DNA of 64,000 nucleotides, taken from the NCBI RefSeq assembly GCF_014633365.1, contig NC_068349.1:18614753-18678752 (forward strand). The letters are read 5' to 3'. Both the position numbers and the translations under genes were made by a program. This DNA comes from Diospyros lotus (Eukaryota > Streptophyta > Magnoliopsida > Ericales > Ebenaceae). Under the pieces are notes generated by a model that had not been told where the DNA came from, searched no databases, and saw nothing but the letters and a program-made list of their open reading frames with translations. Within the stretch, counting starts at the first letter, position 1. Each line of letters starts with the position of its first letter. Shown here one piece after another: positions 46,591-57,274 of this stretch.

Positions 46591-46955
46591 ATTATAATAT
46601 TCAGATTGACAATTTCCCATAAAAAAATATATGAATAGTGAGTACTTGCTAAATTGATAAGGTTGGAAATTTCCTTAGAGAATAAGAATTAAAGCACACA
46701 AGTTAAATGGCCAGACAACTAGCTAGAGCAATTAGTTAGATGGGTAAGAAATTTTCTTAATTTAGAAAGCAATAAAAGAAAATATACACATTTAATGGAT
46801 GGCCTAATTTTGCATTTTTTTATAAAATTCTTTGTAAAAGATCAATGTGAGTTGTATATATATAGTGTAATAGAGAGGGAAATTTCAAATAGATCATCAT
46901 TCGTCATTCATCACTCGTCGGTAATAAGGCTTTTTGTTTTTAAAGATCATTTCAT
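46591..46955 (+). promoter_or_regulatory. Proximal promoter and 5' leader of the cysteine-rich gene
   Basis: A TATA box, TATATATATA (46855-46864), lies about 92 bases before the ATG. This gives an expected start near 46885-46895 and a leader of about 65 bases. There is no upstream ATG in frame between the TATA box and the start. No specific activator site could be named. Confidence 0.55.
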
Positions 46956-47411
46956 ATGGATCAGAAGACTTCTTTTACCAATGTGCTATTAGTGTTATGC
47001 TTGGTTTTCGCTTGCGCAGGTCAATTACTCTCCACGTCTCTCTTCCTTTTGATTTTTATATTGATCGAATGCATGGATCCATATAATACATGCTAATTTC
47101 TTGTGAGGATTGAGTTTTTGTTTGTTTATTTATGTAATATTTGAAAAGTGATTAATGAATTAAAATTCTTTCATATTTTTAACTCTATAGAATGGAATGA
47201 AGACTAAATTGTTCTTATTGTCATTTATTTAGATAGTTTGAGATCAAGAGTGATGGCAGGAAGTCAATTTGTAGAATCAACTTCAATGGAAACATCTGAG
47301 ATCCATTGTTCAAGTGTAGCTGATTGTCACAAGGTTCGCTGTATTGATGGCAAACTGGAATGTGTTTGTGGTGTTTGTCTATGCATTAATGCTACTACTC
47401 ATCACATTTAA
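46956..47411 (+). CDS. Secreted cysteine-rich defensin-like peptide (two exons)
   Basis: Coding sequence join(46956..47019, 47233..47411), 80 residues. Exon 1 encodes a signal peptide: MDQKTSFTN, then the hydrophobic core VLLVLCLVFACA. A GT donor (GCAG|GTCAAT) and the acceptor ttatttAG at 47231-47232 bound a 213-base phase-1 intron; reading continues in frame to TAA at 47409. Other AGs just downstream mostly lead to stops. The mature part has a linker (residues 22-46) and seven cysteines at 47, 53, 58, 65, 67, 70 and 72, with ADC, a DGK turn and CVCGVCLC. An intron at the signal/mature boundary and this spacing are typical of plant defensin-like and nodule-type cysteine-rich peptides, which act in defence or cell signalling. 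The odd cysteine count is unusual: one may be free or allow dimerisation. The subfamily is not identified. No long ORF covers it because of the intron. Confidence 0.8.
47020..47232 (+). other. Intron of the cysteine-rich gene
   Basis: 213 bases, GT…AG, AT-rich (about 70 % by eye), phase 1. A pyrimidine-rich stretch (attgttcttattgtcattt) precedes the acceptor at 47231-47232. An alternative in-frame acceptor at 47249-47250 would remove six residues of the linker only. Confidence 0.75.
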
Positions 47412-48741
47412 TCCTCTATGTTTGGTCTATCATCATCATCATCATCTTGTGTGCTATATATTTTCATCAATCAATTGTAATTTTGATGAATTATTATAAT
47501 GAAGATGCACATGATGTCATTGCCTAATAATTTTTATATGTATTTTGTTGTGTTTAACTTCTGAATTTGGGTTGTTTCCCTACTAAACTGGAAAAGCATA
47601 GCAATTGATGCAAAGCAGCATCCTTACACAAATAGCAATGAAACATAACATTTCACTTCCAAAAATGGTACTCTTTTGTTTTACAATATAAATAAATAAA
47701 AATAGCATCGAATAATGTAATGTTCGAAATTTAAAAAAAAAATGCAACTAATTTCACTGATCATATAATGTAATGTGTCCAGTCTTTCCTTGTGGCCTAG
47801 TCCTCGACGCTAATAAATACTCGCTAGATTTGCACCCTTGAGATCTGGATCTAGCACCCGAAAACCCATCCAAGAAACCCAACTACCCAACTCTCTCGGA
47901 CCACCCAAAGACACCCATTCGAAGACTTACTCACACATAACCCATTCTCATATTTTCCTTTATATCATGACTTCATCTGACTTTGGCATCAAAGGGCTCC
48001 CGTGGGAGAGTTCCCTTCATGCCTTCTGACTGTTCTTGTGTTGCCGACATTTTGAAGACCTTGAAGACCCATCTGGAGACAACAAGCAGCAACCCTCCTC
48101 CCCCCCCCCCCCCCTTTGGAGACTCCCTTACTCCCTTAGAGCCCTATAATCCAAAGACCCTAGCCCTCAGGACCCCATTATCCTGATGACTTATCGGGAT
48201 GAAAGTCCTTCGAAGACCTAGGGCATTCATCTTGCTCTCCTAAACAATGGATCGAGTCTAACCCTATGAACTCTACTTCTCCAGACAGGGAATTGAGTCA
48301 TTCCCCATTTGGAAACTCGCTAGTGCTACTTGCCTACACAGACCTTTCTTTCTCGCCAATTTATGTCGCATTGTTTCTAGATAAATAAATTCAATTGTTA
48401 TATTTTGGCAGCAATAAGTTTTATAATATTGTTGTCTTCTAACATTTAAAAATAAAAATGCGACAGTCACCAATATATTTAAGTTCTTCAAGATAAATTC
48501 TTTTATTTATTTAAATTATAAATAGATTCACTTAGTATGCATTTTTTTCCAATAAGTTTCACAATCTAATTTACAAATCATGTGAAAGTTTAAAATATGA
48601 AAATTAAAATAATGTTAAAACTCAAGAGTGAAGAATTTTAAAATATAAAAAAATATAATTTTTGAATAAAAGAGATCGACCCGCTAGGCCAAATGAAAGT
48701 AAAGCAAGATCGTTACAGGGCAAGCAGCGTAATTCAAAATT
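47412..48741. other. 3' flank of the cysteine-rich gene and unassigned sequence
   Basis: The first 150 bases, with a CAT repeat (47432-47445) and aataat words (about 47525), are the likely 3' UTR. The rest has no supported gene. Notable features are a run of about 15 C residues near 48100-48115 and an AT-rich stretch at 48370-48660. The ORFs at 47838-48186 overlap the C-run and show no recognisable protein. Confidence 0.45.
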
Positions 48742-50609
48742 TGTTGAACCTTACCTCGATCCCAGCGATTGGATAAACATCAAAATCAAATCATTCACAT
48801 ACAAAAAAAATAAATCTAACCTTTAGATTTTTGAGTCGTTCGCAGATTCGAGCCGTCCAAGCTTCTAGCCTCTAACTCATGATACGCGACACACATCCAT
48901 TGGCAAGGAGACCAGAATATGAGTGCTAGCTCTTTCTTTTTTTTTTTTTGCGGCTTGTGTATGGACGGAAAAGAAAGCCTACGTTTCAAATCAATGCCAA
49001 AAAAGGAATGGGGAAGAATGAACAGCAATTGTTTTTCAACTCTTGAAAAACTATACCAAAATAATCACTAGTTTGGGTTACCTATAAAGGGGTATTTATA
49101 GAGTTACATCCTAGGGTTTCTTAAACCCTAATGGATTGGGCTAGCCCATTAATCCTAGTTCAACTAGAATCTTAAATGGGCTTAATCTAGTCCAACTAGA
49201 AATATAATTAGTGGCCCAAATCCATTTATAAAATATTTAGCCCAAATATTTATTATTTAATATTTGGTCCAAATCTAATTTAGCCCAAATATAATATTTA
49301 ATATTTGGCCCAAATCTAATATTTAATTTAATATTTGGCCCAAATACTTTATTTAGTCCAAATATTAATTTAAGCCCAAATATATTTTATTTCCTATTTG
49401 CCACTCCAACAAATAGAAAATTATTAAATTAGAAACTCCTTCCTAATTTAATTAATTGTCATTTTAGGAAACTCTTTCCTTTATAATGACCCCTCGTCAT
49501 ATTGATGTCATTACGTCTCTTTATTCTTTTTTCATGAGAACCTATGACGGCATAACTTCTTGCCGAAGTGTCCCATTTAACCATATGTCTGCTCTCCTGG
49601 TTTAAGCCAAGGACCGTGCCTATTGCGTATGACTCATTAGGCTTCCGAATATGTTGGCAATGTGTTGATATGAACACATAAGACAAGATTGGCCTCTAGC
49701 AAGGCGTGCCTACCCAATTATTCAGAAGGATTCATAATCCGCAAATAACCTTTCACAGGCATGGTCACTGTGTAATTTGATCCTCTCGTTAATGTATCTT
49801 ATGTTATCTCAAGTCTGGAAATGTGTTGCTTGATTATGATCACGTGAGTTTTTCTTCGGTCATCCGGATATCTTCACTTAATAGAAAGTGAATCAATAAC
49901 TTCTTATTGATCTCTTTCACCATGGCCATGGATTTAAAGTGAATATCCACCAAAGGCGCCTTAGATACATCATCCTCTATCAAGGGATAGACAAGTCTCA
50001 TCTTGGTTATACACCCACCTCCATAAGCCTCACGATATGCCCAACGATTGCCCACATGCAGCCTTTATCTAGGCCTATCGAAATGATGTCAAAGCATACC
50101 AGTCTTCTTATAAGATGACTGTGATAACCTTAGGTCCAAGGATTAGTTACACCCATCTCGTATGAGAATACCATCAACATATAACCAAAATGGATTCTCA
50201 TGGCGAGTCATGTCTAGAGACACATTCTCCAACATTGGTCACCTATGTACTTGTCTAGGCATCTCCATACCTATGGGTGTGAGACCCCCATTACTATCAC
50301 ATAGCAAAAACATAGCACATACAAGTCTTACTGCAATTGTCAATGTCCATTCTTGATATTGCTACGACTTGGGATGTTTAATGATATTTAGAAACTGTGA
50401 TGTATCATCTCACATCTTTATAGATTAATCACAGTATACATCATATGGACTTCTATCTAGTTTCATCTGGTCATTACAATAACAACAAGAAACTAATAGA
50501 ATGACTTCTTGTGCATTTGAATAACTCCTTATTCAAATAATAAATATGATTACAATTGTCAGTGTACAACATGCCCAATCTGATTGGGTCTAGAGTACCT
50601 ACACTAACA
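48742..50609 (-). mobile_element. Copia 3' LTR, minus strand
   Basis: Minus strand begins TGTTAGTGTAGG (50609) directly after a polypurine tract (caagtgggagat, 50610-50622), and appears to end in GGTTCAACA near 48742. TATA box TATAAATACC at 49091-49100 (minus). Repeated gcccaaatatt words at 49200-49390 lie upstream of it. No target duplication is visible because the 5' part of the element is lost. Confidence 0.7.
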
Positions 50610-50622
50610 ATCTCCCACTTGC
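50610..50622 (-). other. Polypurine tract of the copia remnant
   Basis: Minus strand caagtgggagat immediately before TGTTAG. This is the usual copia form of the plus-strand primer. Confidence 0.7.
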
Positions 50623-50773
50623 ACTAGAGCCAATCATTCATGCATCTTATACTTGATGATCAAATATAACTTTCATGTTTCTCTTGGGACAGAGCTTTAG
50701 TTAAGGGATCAGCGACGTTATCATCTATTGATACTTTCTCTATATATGTCACCTCGATTGATAATCTCCATTA

Positions 50774-51410
50774 TCATATGGTGATGCTGCAATACAAGTT
50801 TGATCCGTTGATGAGACTATGGTTCCTTCGCTTACACGATGGCTCCATTGTTATCCCAATAACTGTTATTGGATCAAGAATGCTAGACACTACTTTAAGT
50901 TCACCAATGAACTTACGAATCCATACAACCTCCTTAGCTGCTTTGAAGGATGCTATGTATTTGACTTTAGTTGTTGAATCTGCCATTATCTCTTGTTGGA
51001 ACTCTTCCTACTCATGGCCTCGCCATTTAAGCAGAATATGAATCCCAACTGTAAGTGATTTAAAATCATCATGGTTGGATTGGAAATTGGCATTCGTGAA
51101 CCCCTTCACGGTAAGCTCTCATTCTCCATATGGCAAAAACATCTCTTTAATGCTTCACGAGTACTTAAGGATATTTTTCACAACAATCCAGTGTTTCTCA
51201 CCTAGATCAGCCTGATATCAACAACATATGCTCAAAGCATATGCGATATTAGGCCTCGTACATAACATGACATACATGATCGAGCCAATAGCCAAGGCAT
51301 ATGATGCTCGACTCATCCTATCTCTCTCATCTTGTTTCTTCGGACACATAGCATTGGAGAGATGTATTCCATGTGACATGGGAAGACTTCTCCTCCTAGA
51401 ATCTTCCATG
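50774..51410 (-). pseudogene. Copia reverse transcriptase and RNase H remnant
   Basis: Two open pieces on the minus strand. 51409-51218 encodes the end of the RT domain: LPMSHGIHLSNAMCPK, then MSRASYALAIGSIMYVMLCT and RPNIAYALSI. 50986-50774 encodes the RNase H piece MADSTTKVKYIASFKAAKEV followed by VWIRKFIGEL, in which the usual ADSTTEAEY reads ADSTTKVKY. The intervening part is frameshifted. Upstream gag, integrase and the RT catalytic core are missing; the 5' break coincides with a 57-bp inverted repeat. Confidence 0.82.
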
Positions 51411-51525
51411 CTAAACCTCTTTAGCTCCCTGTCAATGTACGTGCTTTGGGAGACATCGACCCACTAGGCCAATGCTATGTGTCCGAAGAAACAAGATGAG
51501 AGAGATAGGATGAGTCGAGCATCAT
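51301..51525. repeat. Perfect 57-bp inverted repeat, 111-bp spacer
   Basis: Arm 1 (51301-51357, atgatgctcgactc…catagcattgg) and arm 2 (51469-51525) are perfect reverse complements over 57 bases. Arm 1 lies inside the copia RT remnant and encodes part of its AMCPKKQDERDRMSRASY segment; arm 2 lies just beyond the point where copia homology stops. The transcript or single strand would form a long hairpin. Confidence 0.9.
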
Positions 51526-52083
51526 TTTCCTTACTCTCCTCCTCTCATTTCCTTCATTTTCCTTCTTTCTTCTTTCATTCTTTTTCTTTGTTCTTCTCAA
51601 CCACCTCAAAATTGCTCTCTTCTACTTGTTTCTTCTTTCTCTAGCTTGGTTTGTAAACTTTAGTAAGGGCCAAAGATCAGTTTGGAGGCAACAATTGCAG
51701 CTTCAATCGGATTTCTACAACTTAAGGCAAGGTCTCTTTCCTTTCACAATATGTATTTAATTCCCCTATTTTTCATGGGGATGGTAGGAATGAGTTTTGT
51801 GGGGATTTTTGGAAGCCTTGTAAGTGAATTTTACCAAGTTAAAATCTAAAAATTGGGTGTATCTTGGTTTGGGTTAACTTTTATGCAAAAATCTAGTTAT
51901 ATGTAAATCTTTCATTTGTTATACAATTTTGAGTTTCTAAGCTTGTGGTTTCATTGGAGTATTGATCTACCCCATATTTCCTAAGGATTGACACTAGTTT
52001 TGAGCCAAAATTGAGTTTAAATGAGTTGGAAATTAAAAAATTGGGTTAGGGTTTTGTTCTGCCAATTATGTTCTGTTTCTGCT

Positions 52084-52206
52084 TGCAAAAGTCGACTCCC
52101 AATATGTAAAAAGTCGACTCTCCTTCAAAAGTCGACTTCCAATATGTCAAAAGTCGACTCTCCTTCAAAAGTCAACTCCCAATATGTCAAAAGTCGACTC
52201 TCGCAG
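52084..52206. repeat. Regular AAGTCGACTC palindrome array in gypsy LTR H2
   Basis: Six GTCGAC (one GTCAAC) cores start at 52091, 52113, 52131, 52153, 52171 and 52193, spaced 22, 18, 22, 18 and 22 bases. The 40-base dimer unit alternates aatatgtcaa and tccttcaa spacers. Confidence 0.88.
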
Positions 52207-52641
52207 TGGACTACACTGTGCACCCTATACTCTTTTAGCCATAACTTTCGATGCCGATATCAGAATCGAGATCCATTTTTTGGGTTGTAGACTAGATGTC
52301 AAGGGCTTCAACTTCATATATAATTTGGCATATTTTGGTTGTAAAATGAATCACAAAAGTCCTGTTTTAAAGTGACATACCATACAAGGGGAATGAATTA
52401 TCAAGTATGTGCCCACAAAGAGTTCACAATTGTAAGAAAAGTGCCAAGATGATCAAATGGGGCTCAATTTTAGATGAGGCATAAGATGTTCACATACATG
52501 TTTCACATACATGATATACTTATATGCGCATTAGCGCACCTACTATTTCGCAAGGAGGAAAAGAAAAAGGATATCCTATAAAGGGAAAAGTGTAAGACTG
52601 TAGGTTAGAGTCTCCCAGCATCTGTCATTGTGATGCGTAAG

Positions 52642-53278
52642 TGTAATACCCCAAGAGCCAAGAAAGGGGTAGTATATATCGAGGATAAGTAAGGGAAAAA
52701 ACAACATCAACTAGATACATTTTGGGCTGAATATAGGAAAAGAACTCCCGGCTTAAGCGTGTTTGAGCTAGGGAAGCTTAAGGATGGGTGACCCCTGGGA
52801 AGTTCGCATAGGCCCATCAAGGTAAGTTATTTTGGTCCTTCCTATCGCTCGATGCAGGATGTTACAAGTGGTATCAGAGCTGACCCTTGGTGAAGGCGGT
52901 CTGATGAGGGCAGGGAGTGGCACTGGGGCTCGAGGGCCTGTACAAGGAGCGGTTTGTGGCAGGTTTCTAGGATGACAGCCCCCTAAGGGGAGAAGATCTA
53001 GGACCAGTTGTAAGGCTGCATGATGAAGACGTCATGTGCTCAATGGGGGGAGAATATAATACCCCAAGAGCCCAAAAAGAGGTAGCATATATCAAGGATA
53101 AGTAAGAAAGAAAACAACACCAGCTGGATACCTTTTGGGATGAATATAGGCAAATAACTCCAGAGTTAAGCGTGTTTGAGTTGGGGAAGCTTAAGGATGG
53201 GTGACCCCTAAGAAGTTCACGTAGGCCCATCAAGGTAAGTTGTTTTGGTCCTTCTATCACTCGATGCGGGATGTTATA
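52642..53278 (+). mobile_element. Cassandra TRIM, complete (TSD GTAAG)
   Basis: Perfect GTAAG duplication (52637-52641 and 53279-53283). 5' LTR 52642-52866 (TGTAATACCCC…GATGTTACA), PBS TGGTATCAGAGC (52869-52880, initiator tRNA-Met type), a non-coding interior of about 175 bases, polypurine tract aatggggggagaa (53042-53054), 3' LTR 53055-53278 (TATAATACCCC…GATGTTATA). Both LTRs carry a 5S-like block. As in all TRIMs there is no coding region; mobilisation would need proteins from another element. Confidence 0.93.
52744..52812 (+). repeat. 5S-rRNA-like block in 5' LTR of Cassandra
   Basis: Reads aactcccggcttaagcgtgt, ttgagctagggaag, then aaggatgggtgacccctggg and aagttc. This matches the plant 5S rRNA internal promoter region with a few changes. 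The 3' LTR copy lies at about 53155-53219. Cassandra LTRs are known to carry it; pol III activity of this copy is not established. Confidence 0.85.
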
Positions 53279-53952
53279 GTAAGACTATGGGTTACAGTCC
53301 CACTGCAGCTATTCAAACTCGCCTGAAATGTGGTTAGGACGAGGGTGGAAAGTGATACACAAGATGATGGAGCATACATTTTACATGGCAACATATGATA
53401 TGTTTTGATATGATATATATGGGATGCATGTATCATTGAGTCAGAAATGCATGAAGTAATCACACATGGTAAAATAAATTTGTTGTATGTCTATTTATGT
53501 CTCATGATTTCCTACTTCCTTACTTTTTCATAAATTATACTTGTTGGGCCTTGTGGCTCACTTTGTTTATTCTGTGTCAATTCAGATAAAGGGAAAGCGA
53601 CAGTGGGCGGTGAGTCTAGTCACACCTGATGTTGGGAGATGCATAGTGTGTACAGAGTCACATCGAGTGGAGGATCCTGGGGAGTGTTTTGTCTTCTTTT
53701 TGGCAGGGCATGGGAGAACAGTTGTCTTGATGTAATTTTGTTTCATGCCACCATGTTTTTCTTAAGTATGGTAAGGGTTGCTAAGCCCAGACCAAACATG
53801 TTACTTGATTGTGTTGTATGAATGTCAAGTTCTATACGTAAATGTTAGTATAGTGTCATGAAAGTACCATTGGGATGCTTTGTTTCCATTTCTTAGAGAC
53901 CTTCTCGTGGATTACCTATGCTAGCGAGTACTCCAAGAGGTGGGCCGTGACA

Positions 53953-54034
53953 GATGGCAAGTTAATTAGCTAATTTTTTTTTTAAAAAAATTAGGTTCTA
54001 ATTTGTTTCTCAAGTTGTTGAAAGAGGGGATCTC
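53953..54034. repeat. Duplicated low-copy segment, copy C
   Basis: Reads gatggcaagttaattagc…caagttgttgaaagagggga and matches 38450-38535 of copy B. It is cut by LTR H2 on the left and LTR B'' on the right, so only 82 bases are visible; its continuation should lie beyond the window. Confidence 0.7.
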
Positions 54035-54134
54035 TGTAACGACCCAATAACGGGTCTAGGTTATTTCGGAATTAATTTCTACGTGTTGAATCTCAAAAAA
54101 TAAGTAATACAAATGCTAGGTTATTTTGCTAAGA

Positions 54135-54198
<64 letters not shown>

Positions 54199-55589
54199 TT
54201 AAATTAATTAATTTCTTGAATGTTTGGGGTATAAATGAAATCAGGAATAATTGTTGTGCTGGGCGTGAGAGTAGGTTTTTAGAAGTTTAGGGGCGTTGGT
54301 GCAATTATGGAAATTGGGTTGAGGGTTAGTTTAAAATTAATTAAGGGTGCATGTATATTGAAGGCGAGGCTGCAGCAGGCGGTCAGGTGCTCGTGGGTGA
54401 GGATAGTGGACGTGGGATCGATCCACAGGAAGGGGTGTCCGTGCACTAGGAAACGCGCTTGATTTTTTCAATCGTGCACCACGTGGCGCACATTGGGCCT
54501 TTCATTTTACCTTGGCCACTACTCCTTGGTTTTGCTAATTTAAAGGCCAATTTTGGCCATTTTTGAAGCAAGAGGCCGAAAGGAATTTGAGGGAGAAGAA
54601 GAGTACAGCTAGCAGCTAGAAAAAAGGGAAAATTTGCAAAACATTGGGAGAAAGTTCGGTTTAATTGGGATGTAAAGTGGTCGAGTAAGTGTGAAGTATA
54701 TTTTAAGAATATTTTATGGTTCAGATTTAATTTAACATGTATTTTTATAAATTTTTGGATAAAATTTATGTATTTAGGCGGTACGTATATTTGCAGTGTG
54801 CGAGCAAAAAACATTGAAATCCGTCGTTAAACAAGAAAGCTCCTAACTCGATTCTAATTATTTTCATGTTTAATCACTGTGTAAGTCCCCGTTGCGAGTC
54901 TTCTTGGTGTTGTTTCTTCCGGTATTGAATAATTTAGTCTAGTTAAATTATTGGCCTGTAAAGTATAATTTGGTCCAGTTAAATTATTGGCCTATAAAGT
55001 ATAATTTGGTTGAGTCATGTCAGTACTCTAAGTGGGGGTTTTGTGTCGCCCTCAAATCCTTAAGGGATGAGCGTTGTTGCTAGGTTTAGATTACGCAAGG
55101 AATCATGTCTCCTTGTGGAAGGGATGGTTGTGTTAAGAGTCTTAATGGGGAAATGTGCATGAAGAGTTAGGGGAAAGTTTACGAAATGTGAAGTACAAAG
55201 AGTATAGGTTAATGTTATCTATGGATAATAAAGGGTGTGGGGTACAAAGCTACTGACTGTCGACCTGGGTCGTGACAGTTGATAACTGGATGTATGGGGG
55301 CCATTTATCAGCTGTTGCGATAAGCTATAAACGGGTCAAAGGAGCTGGTACTACTAGTCACCCACCTTGACTTTGTGCACATCATGGTACTGTTGTGTGA
55401 CACATAAGGGAATGGGTTGCACTCATTAGGGGACATGCTTCGCATGTGATGGAAAGTGTGCGCATTGCCATCACCCTGTTGGCCTTGGCCACCAACCTCG
55501 GTACCCTAGATGAGCATATGCATTTAGAGTATCTCGCATGTGTGTATTCCTATGTAGGTGTAACATGGCCTGATACTTGGTTTATGAGG
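54035..55589 (+). mobile_element. Gypsy LTR B'', interrupted by element D
   Basis: Begins TGTAACGACCCAATAACGGG after ATCTC. Its body is related to LTR B: caagaaagctcctaac (54833 region), gtcgacctgggtcgtgacagttgataactgg (55259 region), gcatttagagtatctcgcatgtgtgtattcc (55520 region). Element D is inserted at 55590 after TGAGG. The right part of the LTR lies beyond the window. Confidence 0.8.
54135..54196. repeat. (AAT)n microsatellite
   Basis: About twenty uninterrupted AAT units inside LTR B''. Likely length-polymorphic. Confidence 0.95.
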
Positions 55590-56155
55590 TATAATACCCC
55601 ATATTTTCGTAAGGTTGTCACGTATTTTATGTGAGTTTAAAATACCAAAAAATGGGCAACAAGTGACCAAATTAGTTGCAGGGAGTGCCCTAGAGCCGAG
55701 ATGTCTAAAGAAATCAATATGGTATTGACAAGTGTCTCGAGGCGAGATTTATGATGCTAAAAGAAGTCAAATCAGAGACGATTTTTCGGTTAAGCTAAGT
55801 TGTAGCCTAAAAAGGCCAAATGATGGTAAGGGGCTTCCGGGAAATCGTACATATCGAGTAATTTTGAGTTATTAATTTTGAGATTTTAAGTATCTCGATA
55901 AATTTGATGTTTGAGGGTGTAATTGTAATTAGAGAATTATCCAAATGAAATAAGGATGAATTTAGGAGTTTATGTGGTAAACTAACAAAGTTTGGAAACT
56001 TGAAATAAGGGCCAAAATGTCATTTGGAAGAAGTTTGGGGTATTAGCTTGTATTTTAAAAATTAAATCCATTCTAACTTTAGATTTGAAAAGCCATTCAA
56101 TTATATCTTTGAGTCTTTGGAATCCAAGTGCCATAATATGATTGGTTCAAGAAAT

Positions 56156-56165
56156 CTATAAATAG
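56156..56165 (+). promoter_or_regulatory. TATA box of LTR D
   Basis: CTATAAATAG, conserved at 62742-62751 in the 3' LTR and followed in both by a purine-rich leader start. Confidence 0.65.
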
Positions 56166-57274
56166 AGACCATGAGTTGATCTCAAATCATTCCAAGAAAG
56201 TTTGAGAGTTGAGACATTCTAAGTGGAGGAGCTTGCTCTAGAGAGTGGGGAGGAAGTTCTGCAAGAAGGCGAGAAGAAATCGGAAGAGGAGCGGGGGAGA
56301 ACGAGCCTCGCCGGAGTTGCGGGTCTTCACCGGAGTTCGCCAAAATTAGTTAGAAAAAAAAAAAGCCACTTAAGTCCATTTTTTTTTTTTTTTATAATCC
56401 TGTAGAGGGGGAAGAGAGGGTCGCGTAGGTTCAAACGGGGGTCGAATCAGAGTTAAAATGAGGAAGTTATGGCCGAAAAACCAAACCGAGGCGAAGCTGT
56501 TCGAATCTGGTAGGCTGGGCGTGAGTTACACATGCCAGGAAGTGGCTGCCCGTGAAGGCGCGTGGCCCACCTTCCCAGGGCGCGTGAGGGGCCCATGTTT
56601 CTTAAACTTTTCCAGCTTTGTCCCTAATTTAATGCCCCTCAACCCTATGTAAAAATATTTGAGGTTAGATTTACCAAAATGCGTGCTTTCTATAGAAACC
56701 TAGGCCGTTTGTTGTGAAATTGTATCTTCCAAGAGATAAACCAACAAGGTGAGACTCCTATACTCCAAATCCTATTTTTTCTTCTCTTATGAGAGACTTC
56801 TATTGCATGTGACGTATTTTGTGAAGTTCTTGTACGTAAACTCTTATTGTTCTCTTACGTGAAATCATGTTGCATATATGAACTGTATTTTTCTAAAAAT
56901 ATATGCTGTTGGCTTTTAACTATTGCATTTATAAAATTCGTGTGGCCATACTATTGCACTTATTTGTTGTTGGTCGAGGAAAAAAGTCAGATGTCCCCCG
57001 AGAGGTGCTATGCATGCACCATCGAGAAACCTCTCGTGGGGAAGACCGTGAGTGTAAGGAACAACGAATGTGGTGTTTGCATGAGTTCTATGAGGTCGGG
57101 CCGAGGTGACATGGTTAGGGACCTCCCGAGAGGTGCTATGCGTGCACCATTGAGAAAGCTCTCGTTGGAGGAGGCTGACATGTTCACGAGGCACTTCGGA
57201 GTAGTCCTCGTTATTTTTCTCATACGTTTTATACTTATTCATGCATTGATATAAACTATTTTGGAGTTTCTCAC

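Larger units (their letters stand above)
51526..53952 (+). mobile_element. Gypsy LTR H2, 5'-truncated, with nested Cassandra
   Basis: Related to LTR H: CTTC-rich leader (51526-51660), a palindrome array (52084-52206), the block tacactgtgcaccctatact and ttagccataactttc (52208-52250), the stem-loop TGGGCC-TTGT-GGCTCA (53545-53560), and an end in GGGCCGTGACA (53952). The 5' end is missing at the copia inverted repeat. Cassandra is inserted at 52642. Confidence 0.75.

Noticed and set aside
47838..48186. Possible second host gene downstream of the cysteine-rich gene
   Set aside because: Overlapping short frames around a run of C residues, no recognisable domain and no credible splice structure.
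52744..52812. True 5S rRNA gene
   Set aside because: Only the internal promoter part is present, inside Cassandra LTRs with PBS and polypurine tract; not an arrayed 5S unit.
56847..57254. 135-codon frame in LTR D, echoed at 63518-63832 in the other LTR
   Set aside because: The two LTRs are copies of each other, so presence in both is not independent; no domain and no equivalent seen in LTR D'.
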